Source: Acidobacteriaceae bacterium
Lineage (GTDB): Bacteria; Acidobacteriota; Terriglobia; Terriglobales; SbA1
Assembly (NCBI GenBank): GCA_003156615.1
Contig: PMHI01000353.1
Location: 3,325 to 14,224 of the forward strand
DNA: 10,900 nt
Direction: 5' to 3'
The notes beneath the pieces were generated by a model that saw nothing but the letters and a program-made list of their open reading frames with translations, ran no database searches and was not told the DNA's origin. Position numbers and translations under genes: made by a program. Shown one piece after another: positions 1-7,815 of the stretch (within the stretch, counting starts at the first letter, position 1; each line of letters begins with the position of its first letter).

Positions 1-8
1 CTTTGCCC

Positions 9-1658
9 CTATTCGTGCTTCGATCCTGTGTCGTTGTTCCTCACGATGTTCTGATGCTCGCCCTTGTGACCGAAGTCCAGACCGAAGTGCGGTTCCGATT
101 GCGTGCCGGTGATTCGAATAGGGACCTCCGTACCGGCCCCGTCCTTGCTGAAGAACGGATCGACTGGCTTTAGAAGAATTGACTTCCATCCAGTGGTCAT
201 TTGTGAAACCGTCGCGTCCAGCCTAACCGTGCCATGAAAGTCGAAGGTTTGTCCGTTCAAGCTGTAGTCGCCGGTCATGTCAACATGCGTCCCTGGAACT
301 AGGAAATGAAGGGCCGAAAAGGACAGCAATCCGTCCTTTAGAGCAAAGACGCCCCGCAAATCCACCGGTACATTTTCCCCGGCGTGCTCTCGGGATTCTT
401 TGACCTTCCCTTGGCTGCGCAGACTCAACGAGTCGAGCTTTCCCTGCACTTTCTGGTTGGCGAAGTGCGCATCGAGCACACGAAAGGTGCCGGCCAGCTT
501 CAGCTTGTCGGCCACACTCGCGTCCCCTGGACCAAGGCTCAGTCGTGTCTTCATTGCAACCGGACCACTCATGATGGGTGGGTCGGTATGCACGCCCAGT
601 TTGAGCAAGTCCTCAATCCGCGCATGATCGATGACTACGTCCAATTCTATATCGTGGCCCTTCGGCGCGCTGACGCGGACCACGGATCCGTTTGCGGTAA
701 AGGAAGTTTGAAGGAATGTTGCATTCACCGGTTGGAGATATGTGTCGCCGCTGGTACCGTCAACAACGGCATGGAACTCCGTGTGCAGCGGCACAGGATG
801 CCCGCTGCTGGCAATTCGAAAGTCTGGGGTCTCGGTTGTTCCGTGCACGACGATGTTGCCTAGAGTTCCCGAGTATTGGCCGGTCGATGAGAGCATTCCA
901 CCGATGCCCTTGATTGTGCTCAGATCGGCATGGTTGAAGGAATAGTCTCCTTGCACCGGTGTGTCCCGAGGACTGTCTTGTTGCCAAGGTCCAAACAGAC
1001 CGCTCGACTGAATGTTTCCCACTGGTTTCGGATTGACCAGGGCGGCACTAAATTGGAATGGCTGGCCGGGCCCAACATCCTTCATCTTCAGGTCTGCGAT
1101 GGCAAATTCCAGCGGCGCCTTGCCCGGCTTTAAGGTGTTAATCAGCAATTTTGCATCCACGCAAACAAACTGGTCGACGTAGATGGTCATCTTCGGCGTT
1201 CTCGAACCCATCTTCGTCATTTCCTGACGGTTTTCCCTGGGCGGTATGTTCAGCTCCAGCCCATTCACATATACGGTCTCCACGTGCATGGGGGAACGAA
1301 ATAGACTTCGCAATGAGGTATGAAAGCGGAATTCCTTCACCACGATCAGGGCTTGGACGCCTGGTTCAGAAGGGTTGGGGTCCGTTTTGCCAAAAATCTT
1401 TAAGCCGTTGCCGGAAACCTCAATCCCGTGGAGCACGGAAACCTGAAAACTCCCCAGTTCCACTCTGCCATCGAAGCGATTCGATAGAGCGTCAATCACC
1501 CGCGTTCGAAGAACTGGTTGGGCTCGATCGATCAGCAATTGCGCCGCCACTGCCGCGCCGGCGAACAACACGAGAGCGACTAGGCCGATCCATTTCCATA
1601 ACTTCGCTCGTCGGAATTCCTTCGAGCTTCGTTCTTGGGGAACTTGCATAGTGGCCAC
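9..1658 (-). CDS. AsmA-like envelope protein, single N-terminal membrane anchor
   Basis: The 549-residue product has a basic N-terminus, one hydrophobic segment at about residues 22-44, and then a long soluble, beta-rich region lacking cysteine-rich or catalytic motifs. The segment after the anchor (RVIDALSNRFDGRVELGSF, about 53-71) has the usual start of AsmA-family proteins. The C-terminal third (about 360-530), with 'RGVFALKDGLLSFSALHF' and a 'GTHVDMTGDYSLNGQ' stretch, resembles the AsmA-like C-terminal domain. Family members are inner-membrane anchored and extend into the periplasm; several relatives are implicated in lipid transport or outer-membrane homeostasis, but the exact role here is unknown. 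GTG at 1656-1658 is chosen because GAAGG lies 7 bases upstream; the ATG three codons later would sit 16 bases from it. It is a little shorter than E. coli AsmA. The stop is TAG at 9-11, so the gene is complete. It lies downstream of the YXWGXW gene on the same strand, behind a hairpin, so it may be transcribed separately. Confidence 0.8.
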   Translation of the reverse strand: MATMQVPQERSSKEFRRAKLWKWIGLVALVLFAGAAVAAQLLIDRAQPVLRTRVIDALSNRFDGRVELGSFQVSVLHGIEVSGNGLKIFGKTDPNPSEPGVQALIVVKEFRFHTSLRSLFRSPMHVETVYVNGLELNIPPRENRQEMTKMGSRTPKMTIYVDQFVCVDAKLLINTLKPGKAPLEFAIADLKMKDVGPGQPFQFSAALVNPKPVGNIQSSGLFGPWQQDSPRDTPVQGDYSFNHADLSTIKGIGGMLSSTGQYSGTLGNIVVHGTTETPDFRIASSGHPVPLHTEFHAVVDGTSGDTYLQPVNATFLQTSFTANGSVVRVSAPKGHDIELDVVIDHARIEDLLKLGVHTDPPIMSGPVAMKTRLSLGPGDASVADKLKLAGTFRVLDAHFANQKVQGKLDSLSLRSQGKVKESREHAGENVPVDLRGVFALKDGLLSFSALHFLVPGTHVDMTGDYSLNGQTFDFHGTVRLDATVSQMTTGWKSILLKPVDPFFSKDGAGTEVPIRITGTQSEPHFGLDFGHKGEHQNIVRNNDTGSKHE

Positions 1659-1665
1659 TTTAACA

Positions 1666-1670
1666 CCTTC
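1666..1670 (-). promoter_or_regulatory. Shine-Dalgarno GAAGG deciding the AsmA-like start
   Basis: Read on the minus strand, GAAGG ends 7 bases before GTG (1656-1658) but 16 bases before the first ATG (1647-1649). The spacing favours the GTG start. The two options differ by only three residues (Met-Ala-Thr). Confidence 0.5.
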
Positions 1671-1735
1671 GCAATCATCGCCTCAGGGCTCGACGATGCG
1701 AGGTTTGACTGCATAACAGGAACCCGCGCCCAGCG

Positions 1736-1767
1736 AAAAGGCGGCCGGGTGAGACTCTCACCGGCCG
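1736..1767 (-). terminator. Terminator-like hairpin after the YXWGXW-repeat gene
   Basis: An inverted repeat has outer arms CGGCCG (1742-1747 and 1762-1767), a single bulged G at 1748, inner arms GTGAG/CTCAC (1749-1753 and 1757-1761) and a 3-base loop. Read on the minus strand it follows the stop of the YXWGXW gene by about 46 bases and is followed by CCTTTTCG, a short run of four T. The U-tract is weak, so it may be an imperfect intrinsic terminator or a partial read-through point before the AsmA-like gene. Confidence 0.5.
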
Positions 1768-1813
1768 AGAGCTTCAATGGATCAACGCCTTGCTTTCAGC
1801 AAGCACGAGCCTG

Positions 1814-2929
1814 CTATTTCCGAGGCCTCGCCGCCGGAGCTTGGCGCGCCTGCAACTGCTGTTGCTGCTGTGTGTGTCTTTGTTGCAGTTGGTTTGTCTG
1901 TTGCTGGTGCTTCTGCTCCACTTGCTGCGTCCGGGCGTCGTCAGCCTTCTGTTTCGCCAGGTTCTGATGCTCCTTATCTTGCTGTTGCTGGAGTTTCTGC
2001 CGTTCCTTGTCCTGCTGCGTAGCCAACTTTTGCTGCTCTTTCTGGTATTTCTGATCCAGCTTCGGATTCCCCGTATTTGGTGGGGCGGGACGCTCCGCCG
2101 GCGGTAGATCTTTCGGATGGACTGCCGGATGCGCTGCCGGTGATTCAGCGTGGGGCTCACCACCGCCACGATTTTCTGCCGGTTTGTAAGGAGCTCCTGC
2201 CTCTTTCGCCTCTACCACTCCGCGGCCGCTAAATTCGCCCGGTTTTTCCGTGGCCGCGATCGCCGGCTTGCCGTGGTTTACAGACGCCCGGAGTTGCGGG
2301 TTGGCACGGGCCGCTTGCATATGCTGAGTCTGAGCTGCCAGCGGAGGAACATGTCTCTCATGTGCTGCCGCTTCCTCTTGCGCCGTTGCACGCGCGGTGA
2401 TTCCCCCGTTGCCCCCGTTGTAGCTCACGCGAACCGTGTTATTGACCACCGTCGTGTTGTAAACGTTGTGAATCTCGGTGACGTTCACATTCATTACCGC
2501 ACGGTTATAGAAGAAGTGGCCGCCATCCCAGCGTCCGCCCACGAAGCCCACGCCGAAGTAACCGAATCCGTAATTGATCCCGCCATAGAAACCGATCGAC
2601 GGCCCCCAGAAACCCTCATTCCAGACAAACGCCTCTCCACCCCAACCCCACCAGCCCGGAGTCCACAGGAAACCAACCTCGGGGGCGAGCACCCACGTGC
2701 CCGGTACCCAGTAGTAATCGGCGATATCGTCGTCCCAATACCAGTACCCGGGCGTCCAGAGATAACCATCGCCGGGGCAAATGGGTTGGTCATACACCGG
2801 CAGTGCCGGGGGGCTGACTGTGATCGCTACTCTGAACTGCCCAAATGACGCCGCCGACAGGGCTAGCATCACCAGAACAAGCGACAGGGAACGAAGCGTC
2901 AAAGCACGAACGGAGAAATCGATACGCAT
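1814..2929 (-). CDS. Secreted YXWGXW (WXXGXW) repeat protein with Gln-rich coiled-coil tail
   Basis: The 371-residue product begins with a basic N-terminus and hydrophobic core (about 8-30, ending SAASFGQF) typical of a Sec signal peptide. Residues 57-108 carry repeats rich in Trp, Gly and Tyr: YLWTPGYW, YYWVPGTW, FLWTPGWWGW and FVWNEGFWG, matching the WXXGXW repeat family. A Gly/Tyr/Phe-rich stretch (109-141) follows, then an Asn/Val-rich segment (146-170), an Ala/Pro/His-rich linker (180-290), and a charged, Gln-rich tail (291-371) likely to form a coiled coil. Function is unknown; the export signal suggests a periplasmic or surface location. The ATG at 2927-2929 is chosen because AAGAGG lies 7 bases upstream and it starts directly at the signal peptide. 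The frame stays open to an ATG at 3061, but that start has no ribosome-binding site at usable spacing and would bury the signal peptide behind 44 residues. Confidence 0.82.
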   Translation of the reverse strand: MRIDFSVRALTLRSLSLVLVMLALSAASFGQFRVAITVSPPALPVYDQPICPGDGYLWTPGYWYWDDDIADYYWVPGTWVLAPEVGFLWTPGWWGWGGEAFVWNEGFWGPSIGFYGGINYGFGYFGVGFVGGRWDGGHFFYNRAVMNVNVTEIHNVYNTTVVNNTVRVSYNGGNGGITARATAQEEAAAHERHVPPLAAQTQHMQAARANPQLRASVNHGKPAIAATEKPGEFSGRGVVEAKEAGAPYKPAENRGGGEPHAESPAAHPAVHPKDLPPAERPAPPNTGNPKLDQKYQKEQQKLATQQDKERQKLQQQQDKEHQNLAKQKADDARTQQVEQKHQQQTNQLQQRHTQQQQQLQARQAPAARPRK

Positions 2930-3391
2930 TCTGTTTCCTCTTGCCCAATCATCCTTCGCTTCCCCGGTACTGCTTTGCGGCTGCGGGTTGCGCGGAGTGA
3001 GAGGCGAAACACGAATCACGGCAATCATAGACCTTAGCCATTCATCTAGGCACCTTTCCATCCCCTAAAGGCTTTAATTGCCGCCCGCAATCGCTGTATC
3101 TCCCTGCCGATTTTGCCTGCGTCGTTCTGATCCTGATGTAGCGCCGCCAGGTCGGGAAGCGATGCGAGGAACCCATATCCCGCCAGAAGCGAAAGACCTT
3201 GGCGCGAACTCATGATGGGTGTCTTTTGATTGGATGTCTTTCTCGCGCGGGAGATAGCCCAACTCACCGCGACGACGATTTGCCGAGGCTGCAGGATTGC
3301 TTCCTGACGACCCACTCACATCAGGACAGGAAAGAGATTATTCTGGTAGATCGAAACGATTTCGTCTCACCAAACCTCTTCGGGAGCGGTC
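2930..3391. other. Divergent intergenic region, no supported gene
   Basis: This 462-base gap separates the minus-strand YXWGXW gene from the plus-strand transporter, so promoters for both should lie here. I could not identify a convincing -35/-10 pair for either. A short inverted repeat (ATTGC-N5-GCAAT) lies near 3077-3091. A minus-strand frame starting with ATG at 3211-3213 and ending at 3046 would encode 55 residues with a Leu/Ala-rich start and a charged end, but it lacks a ribosome-binding site and matches nothing I recognise. I therefore do not call it as a gene. Confidence 0.5.
2937..2942 (-). promoter_or_regulatory. Shine-Dalgarno AAGAGG deciding the YXWGXW gene start
   Basis: On the minus strand AAGAGG sits 7 bases before the ATG at 2927-2929. 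This fixes the start at the signal peptide rather than at the longer in-frame ATG ending at 3061. Confidence 0.65.
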
Positions 3392-4696
3392 TTGCGGCAA
3401 GCCATCTCGAGCAGTTCAAGCACGCCTCGCAGGCGATGGCGAATCGCCTTCCTGCTTGCTTTTGGGGTTCTGGTCAATTTCTTCGACCGGATCAACTTGT
3501 CGGTTTCGCGGGACGCGCTTCAGGACTCGTTCGGTCTATCGCTGGTTGCTTTTGGTTATCTCTCCAGTGCCTTCAGTTGGACGTACGCCGTAATGCAGAT
3601 GCCGGCCGGAGTGTTGCTGGACTGGCTGGGAGTGCGGTGCGTGGGGCGAATCAGCGCGCTTTTGTGGAGCGTTGCCTCGTTCGCAGCTGCCCTTTCACCC
3701 GGCCTCGGTTGGTTCTTCGGAGCGCGCTTGCTTCTGGGCGTGAGCGAATCCCCCACCTTTCCGGCGAATGCCAAATCCTTGGGGTACTGGTTTACGCAAG
3801 AGGAACGAGGATTGGCCACGGCGTTCACCGATGCCGCAGCAAAATTCTCCACCGCAATTGGAGTCCCGTTGATCGGCCTGCTGCTGCTGCATTTCGGCTG
3901 GCGCTGGAGCTTTGCCGCCACGGGCTTTATCAGCTTCTTTTATTTTGTGCTGTTTTATCTGATCTACCGCAATCCCAGCCAAGACAAGGGACTGTCGCCT
4001 AACGAACTTCAGTTCATTCTCGAAGGTGGGGCTCAATTGGAAGACCAAGTAAAAGCACGAAGTGGCACTTCGCTGGGCTACCTTTTGCGGCAGCGCAAGG
4101 TTTACGGGCTGGCGCTGGGATGGGGCGCCTACAACTACACTTTCTTTCTCCTGCTGACGTGGCTGCCCAGCTATCTTTCCGTTTCTCTTCACATGGACTT
4201 GTTCCACTCTATTTTCTATACGAGTGTGCCCTGGCTCTTCGCCACTTTCACCGATCTCCTGATTGGCGGATGGCTGGTGGACGCTCTGCTTCGGCGTGGC
4301 TACAATGCAAACCGGGTTCGCCACACCGTAATGGTAACGGGGATGGCTTTCGGTCTCGCGATCTTTGGCGCGGCGAGCGCCCACACTGCTGTGGGGGCGC
4401 TAATCTGGATCAGCCTTGCCTTGGGAGGATTGGCTGCCGCCGCGCCGGTAGCGTGGACCGTCCCCTCTCTGATATCACCGCGGGAAAGTGTTGGTACGCT
4501 CGCAGGAGCGGTAAACCTTTGTGGCCAGATCGCCGCGATTTCTGCGCCGATCGTCACCGGCTACATTGTCTCGGAGACCCACTCCTTCGCGTCCGCTTTC
4601 GTAACCGCGACCGTCATCCTGTTGCTGGGAATTGTGGGCTACACTTTCTTGCTGGGACGCATCGAACCGATCCCGGAACCGGAAGAAAAACGGTAG
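3392..4696 (+). CDS. MFS transporter, anion:cation symporter (ACS) type
   Basis: The 434-residue protein has the length and hydrophobic pattern of a 12-helix major facilitator. A short Ser/Arg-rich N-terminus leads to helix 1 (about 17-33), ending in NFFDRINLSVS. The stretch WTYAVMQMPAGVLLDWLG (63-80) is a hallmark of the ACS family (hexuronate, galactonate, glucarate and related organic-anion importers). RLLLGVSESPTFPANAK (112-128) and WFTQEERG (133-140) are also typical. A soluble loop of about 195-235 separates the two halves, and the C-terminus is charged (PEPEEKR). The likely job is proton-coupled uptake of a sugar acid or other organic anion; the substrate cannot be read from sequence. 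The start is TTG, the first usable start after an in-frame TAG at 3347, with GGGAG 5 bases upstream. A secreted lactonase gene follows after 40 bases on the same strand, suggesting co-transcription and an aldonate substrate. Confidence 0.85.
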   Translation: MRQAISSSSSTPRRRWRIAFLLAFGVLVNFFDRINLSVSRDALQDSFGLSLVAFGYLSSAFSWTYAVMQMPAGVLLDWLGVRCVGRISALLWSVASFAAALSPGLGWFFGARLLLGVSESPTFPANAKSLGYWFTQEERGLATAFTDAAAKFSTAIGVPLIGLLLLHFGWRWSFAATGFISFFYFVLFYLIYRNPSQDKGLSPNELQFILEGGAQLEDQVKARSGTSLGYLLRQRKVYGLALGWGAYNYTFFLLLTWLPSYLSVSLHMDLFHSIFYTSVPWLFATFTDLLIGGWLVDALLRRGYNANRVRHTVMVTGMAFGLAIFGAASAHTAVGALIWISLALGGLAAAAPVAWTVPSLISPRESVGTLAGAVNLCGQIAAISAPIVTGYIVSETHSFASAFVTATVILLLGIVGYTFLLGRIEPIPEPEEKR

Positions 4697-4736
4697 TCTC
4701 GTTGAGAAGGGTTTGTAGTCTGACTGGAAAGGGACC

Positions 4737-5918
4737 ATGACACTCCGGAGCCAATACTTTCGAACGATTTCCCGCCTGACCATTCTCCTCCTTGTTATGG
4801 CGCTAGCCCCATCTATCCTCCGGCCCGCTGCTAGACCCGCGGAGCAAAAATATCTGGTTTACGTTGGCACCTATACCAACCATGGCAGCAAAGGGATTTA
4901 TGCGTTCCGTTTGGATTCCGCAACCGGCGAGCTGACCTCGCTGGGCCTTGCCGCCGAAACCGCCGAACCGTCTTTTCTCGCCGTCGATTCCAGCGGTCGA
5001 TTCCTCTATGCGGCCAACGAGACAGCCAACTATAACGGCCAGCCCACGGGCGCAGTGAGTGCCTTCGCCATCGATCCCAAGACTGGGAAACTCTCTTTCT
5101 TGAATAAGGTTTCCTCGCGCGGCGAAGACCCGGCTCACGTCGCTCTTGATCGCACCGACCGGTACGCGCTGGTCTCCAATTACACGGGGGGCAGCGCGGC
5201 GGTGTTTCCGGTCCTGAAAGACGGTCGGCTGGGGGAGGCTTCCTGGTTCGTGCAGCACCAAGGCTCCAGCGTAAATCCTGAGCGGCAAAAAGGACCTCAC
5301 GCCCACGCCATCGCGCTCTCGCCCGACAATCGCTTTGCGGTGGTTGCGGACCTCGGACTCGATCAATTGCTCGTTTATGGCTTCGATGCTGCGAAGGGCA
5401 CCCTGGGAGCCAAACCGCAAATCGTGACCGCCAGTCCCGGCGCGGGACCGCGGCATTTGGTGTTCAGCTCCGACAGCCGGTTCCTCTACGCGATTAATGA
5501 GCTGCAGTCTACGGTCGCGACCTACTCCTATGATTCCGCCACGGGCGCGCTGCATGAATTGCAAACCATCTCCACGCTTCCGAAAGGCTTTAGCGGTAGC
5601 AATACGGCAGCGGAAATCGAAATCCATCCTTCCGGCCGGTTTCTGTTTGCATCGAACCGTGGAGATGACAGCATCGCCGTGTTCGCAATCGATTCACTTA
5701 CAGGAACGCTGACGCAGGTCGAGACGCACGCCACGGGCGGAAAGACGCCGCGCAACTTCGCCATCGATCCCGCTGGATCATGGCTGCTCGCCGCGAATCA
5801 GGATTCCGAGGACATCGTTGTTTTTCGCATTGATCGCAAAACCGGCCGTCTCACCCCGACGGGAGACCTTGTCCAGGTGCCGTCCCCCACCTGTTTGAAG
5901 TTTGTGGCACTTCCGTAG
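4737..5918 (+). CDS. Exported lactonase-family beta-propeller (6-phosphogluconolactonase-like)
   Basis: The 393-residue product belongs to the Pgl/YbhE-type seven-bladed propeller lactonase family (COG2706). Visible family marks are YVGTYTNHGSKGIYAF (42-57), GPHAHAIALSPDNRF (186-200), GPRHLVFSSDSRFLYAINE (237-255), AAEIEIHPSGRFLFASNRG (291-309) and PRNFAIDPAGSWLLAANQ (338-355), with 'D..TG.L' blade endings repeated along the chain. Unlike the cytosolic enzyme, it starts with a basic, hydrophobic leader (about 8-33) predicted to be a Sec signal peptide, so it probably acts in the periplasm or outside. It would open sugar lactones to aldonic acids; whether the substrate is phosphorylated is doubtful for an exported protein. 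The ATG has GGAAAGGGA just upstream (4726-4734). The gene follows the ACS transporter by 40 bases, consistent with a shared operon in which the lactonase product is imported. Paralogues with other substrates exist, so the precise reaction is uncertain. Confidence 0.85.
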   Translation: MTLRSQYFRTISRLTILLLVMALAPSILRPAARPAEQKYLVYVGTYTNHGSKGIYAFRLDSATGELTSLGLAAETAEPSFLAVDSSGRFLYAANETANYNGQPTGAVSAFAIDPKTGKLSFLNKVSSRGEDPAHVALDRTDRYALVSNYTGGSAAVFPVLKDGRLGEASWFVQHQGSSVNPERQKGPHAHAIALSPDNRFAVVADLGLDQLLVYGFDAAKGTLGAKPQIVTASPGAGPRHLVFSSDSRFLYAINELQSTVATYSYDSATGALHELQTISTLPKGFSGSNTAAEIEIHPSGRFLFASNRGDDSIAVFAIDSLTGTLTQVETHATGGKTPRNFAIDPAGSWLLAANQDSEDIVVFRIDRKTGRLTPTGDLVQVPSPTCLKFVALP

Positions 5919-5960
5919 CTCCTCTTAAATCCGCAACGGGCGCCGCTCCTCTCGCATCAC

Positions 5961-5991
5961 TTGACAGGTAGATCCTTTTGCAGGATAGAAT
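5961..5991 (+). promoter_or_regulatory. Sigma70-like promoter for the COG3581/activase genes
   Basis: A perfect -35 box TTGACA (5961-5966) is followed, after 19 bases, by TAGAAT (5986-5991), a 5-of-6 match to the -10 consensus. The spacer is longer than the optimal 17. Transcription would start near 5998, giving a leader of about 26 bases with GGAAGGAG at 6010-6017. The position, just after the lactonase gene and just before the next gene, supports an independent transcription unit. Confidence 0.6.
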
Positions 5992-6009
5992 CGTCGGATC
6001 AACCCCTTT

Positions 6010-6017
6010 GGAAGGAG
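6010..6017 (+). promoter_or_regulatory. Strong Shine-Dalgarno GGAAGGAG fixing the COG3581 start
   Basis: GGAAGGAG ends 6 bases before the ATG at 6024-6026. It excludes the in-frame TTG at 5961, which coincides with the -35 box and has no ribosome-binding site. Confidence 0.8.
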
Positions 6018-6023
6018 ACGTGT

Positions 6024-7808
6024 ATGGCAACAAAGTACGTCCAGATCGAAAATGACCTCGATATCCAACAGCGTCTGGAAGCCGAGCGCATGCGCTTGCG
6101 TAAGATCGCCGGCCTGGACCGGCCTTCCCACTTCCACCGCCCAATCGAACGCGCCTTTACGGCCGAAGAACGCAGCAAGGTAACGATCCTGTTCGGAGGA
6201 TTTACCTGGAAGCACGAGGATCTGATTCGCGCGGTATTCCAAGGCTGTGGATATCGCTGCGAGAAGCTGCCTGTGCCGGACGTGCCTGCTTTCCAGACTG
6301 GCAAAGAATTCGGCAACAACGGGCAGTGCAACCCGACGTACTTCACGGTGGGGAACTTGGTGCAGTATCTGCAGTTTCTCGAGAAGGAAGGCATTCCCCG
6401 CAAGGACATTTTGGACAATTACGTCTTCTTTACGGCGGGTTCCTGCGGCCCCTGCCGCTTCGGCATGTATGAGGCCGAGTACCGCTTCGCGCTGAAGAAC
6501 GCCGGCTTCGATGGCTTCCGTGTGCTGCTCTTTAAGGACAGTGATGGAATCAAGGCCGCCTCGGGCGAGCCCGGATTGAAGTTCACCATCGACTTCGGAT
6601 TCGGCATGCTGAACGCCATGCACTTGGGCGACGTGTTCAATGACCTGATCTACCAGATTCGCCCATTCGAAGTAAAGAAGGGCGAGACCGAGCGAGTGTT
6701 TCGCGAGGCGGTGGATGGGCTTTGCGAGGATTTGAGGAATCGAGACTCGTTTGAGATCGAACAGCGGGCGCCAAACTGGGCCAAGCCGAAGTTCAAGAGC
6801 AACAAGATTCTGCGGAACACCTTTAACGTGTTCGGCAAGATGAACGAGAATTTGCGCGGGAAAGACTATCTCAATGCTCTGGCGGCCGCACGGGACAAGA
6901 TGGACAGCATTGAAGTGGACCGAACCAAGGTGAAGCCGCTGGTGAAAATCACGGGCGAGTTCTGGGCGCAGATCACCGAAGGCGACGGCAACTTCCACAT
7001 GTTCGATTTCCTCGAGCGGGAAGGCGCACAGGTGCTGGTCGAGCCGATCGCAACCTGGGTGGCGTACCTGATGTACCAGGCGAAGGCGCATGCCAAAGCC
7101 AAATGGCCGGTGAATCGTCCGCACCGCAATCCGCAATGGTGGGAGTTGAAGAAGCATCTTGCCAATGACCTGGGATTGCGCAAGAAGCTGATGGGCATTG
7201 GCGTGGGCGAATGGATGTGGAACGGCCTGTATCACCGGACCATCAAGCATCTCGGCGGGATTACCCATCACTTAGTGCCGCAGACCGACTTGGCGGAAAT
7301 GGCGCATCCTTTCTACAACCAGTTTGCGCGGGGCGGAGAGGGGCATCTTGAGGTCGGAAAAAATGTGTACTACACGGTCCATCATCTCTGTCACATGGTG
7401 CTGGCGCTGAAACCGTTCGGGTGCATGCCGTCGTCACAATCGGACGGAGTGCAATCGGCCGTCATCAACAAGTTCAAGGACATGATCTTCCTTCCGATCG
7501 AAACCTCGGGCGAAGGCGAAGTCAATGCACACAGCCGGGTGCAGATGGCGCTCGGCGAGGCCAAGGTAAAGGCCAAGACAGAATTCGAACAATGCCTGAA
7601 GTCCACCGGCAAGAGCCTGGATGAAATCCGCGAATATATTGCCGAGCACCCCGAACTGAAGCGGCCGTTCTACCACGTGCCGCATCGCGAGGGGATTGCG
7701 GGAACGGCAGCGCAGTTCATCCTGCATGTGAACGATCGTATGGACAAGGGCAGCCGGCTCTGGCGCCGTGCCAGGGTGCCGGGGATAGCGCTTCCCAACG
7801 CTGCTTAA
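6024..7808 (+). CDS. COG3581-type protein, 2-hydroxyacyl-CoA dehydratase/benzoyl-CoA reductase-related component
   Basis: This 594-residue cytosolic protein has no signal peptide or membrane segment. After a charged N-terminus (1-50), residues 54-130 carry the family block: FGGFTWKHEDLI, GCGYRCEKLPVPD, then GKEFGNNGQCNPTYFTVGNL (93-112). GSCGPCRFGMYEAEYRFAL follows at 139-157, and PFGCMPSSQSDGVQSA at 464-479, like the P-x-GCMP region of HgdB/BcrB relatives. Cys102, Cys141, Cys144 and Cys467 are good candidates for iron-sulfur ligands. Superfamily members use an iron-sulfur cluster charged by an ATP-dependent activase for difficult reductions or dehydrations; the substrate of the COG3581 branch is not known to me. 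The next gene supplies two activase domains and the COG3580 part, so the two products probably form one complex. Start: ATG with GGAAGGAG 6 bases upstream. A promoter precedes the gene and a hairpin follows its TAA stop. Confidence 0.8.
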   Translation: MATKYVQIENDLDIQQRLEAERMRLRKIAGLDRPSHFHRPIERAFTAEERSKVTILFGGFTWKHEDLIRAVFQGCGYRCEKLPVPDVPAFQTGKEFGNNGQCNPTYFTVGNLVQYLQFLEKEGIPRKDILDNYVFFTAGSCGPCRFGMYEAEYRFALKNAGFDGFRVLLFKDSDGIKAASGEPGLKFTIDFGFGMLNAMHLGDVFNDLIYQIRPFEVKKGETERVFREAVDGLCEDLRNRDSFEIEQRAPNWAKPKFKSNKILRNTFNVFGKMNENLRGKDYLNALAAARDKMDSIEVDRTKVKPLVKITGEFWAQITEGDGNFHMFDFLEREGAQVLVEPIATWVAYLMYQAKAHAKAKWPVNRPHRNPQWWELKKHLANDLGLRKKLMGIGVGEWMWNGLYHRTIKHLGGITHHLVPQTDLAEMAHPFYNQFARGGEGHLEVGKNVYYTVHHLCHMVLALKPFGCMPSSQSDGVQSAVINKFKDMIFLPIETSGEGEVNAHSRVQMALGEAKVKAKTEFEQCLKSTGKSLDEIREYIAEHPELKRPFYHVPHREGIAGTAAQFILHVNDRMDKGSRLWRRARVPGIALPNAA

Positions 7809-7815
7809 CCGATCT

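Noticed and set aside
384..863. Plus-strand frame (159 codons) opposite the AsmA-like gene
   Set aside because: Antisense to a gene with a clear membrane anchor and AsmA-like regions; the product has no recognisable features.
1790..2107. Plus-strand Leu-rich frame that looks like a membrane protein
   Set aside because: It is the reverse complement of the Gln-rich tail: CAG/CAA-rich DNA reads as CTG/TTG leucine codons on the other strand.
2930..3061. 44-residue N-terminal extension of the YXWGXW protein from ATG at 3061
   Set aside because: It would place the signal peptide internally, and no properly spaced ribosome-binding site precedes it.
3046..3315. Small minus-strand frame (55 residues from ATG 3213, 89 from GTG 3315)
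   Set aside because: No ribosome-binding site at either start and no recognisable family; open frames of this length are expected by chance in GC-rich DNA.
4803..5627. Minus-strand open frame (274 codons) opposite the lactonase
   Set aside because: Antisense to a propeller gene with repeated blade motifs; no domain or start signal seen.
5961..6023. TTG at 5961 as the start of the COG3581 gene (21 extra residues)
   Set aside because: This TTG is the first three bases of the TTGACA -35 box and has no ribosome-binding site, while the ATG at 6024 has an excellent one.
5925..7271. Long minus-strand open frame (448 codons) opposite the COG3581 gene
   Set aside because: It is fully antisense to a gene with clear family motifs, promoter and ribosome-binding site. 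Its product has no recognisable domain; it is a shadow of GC-biased codon use.
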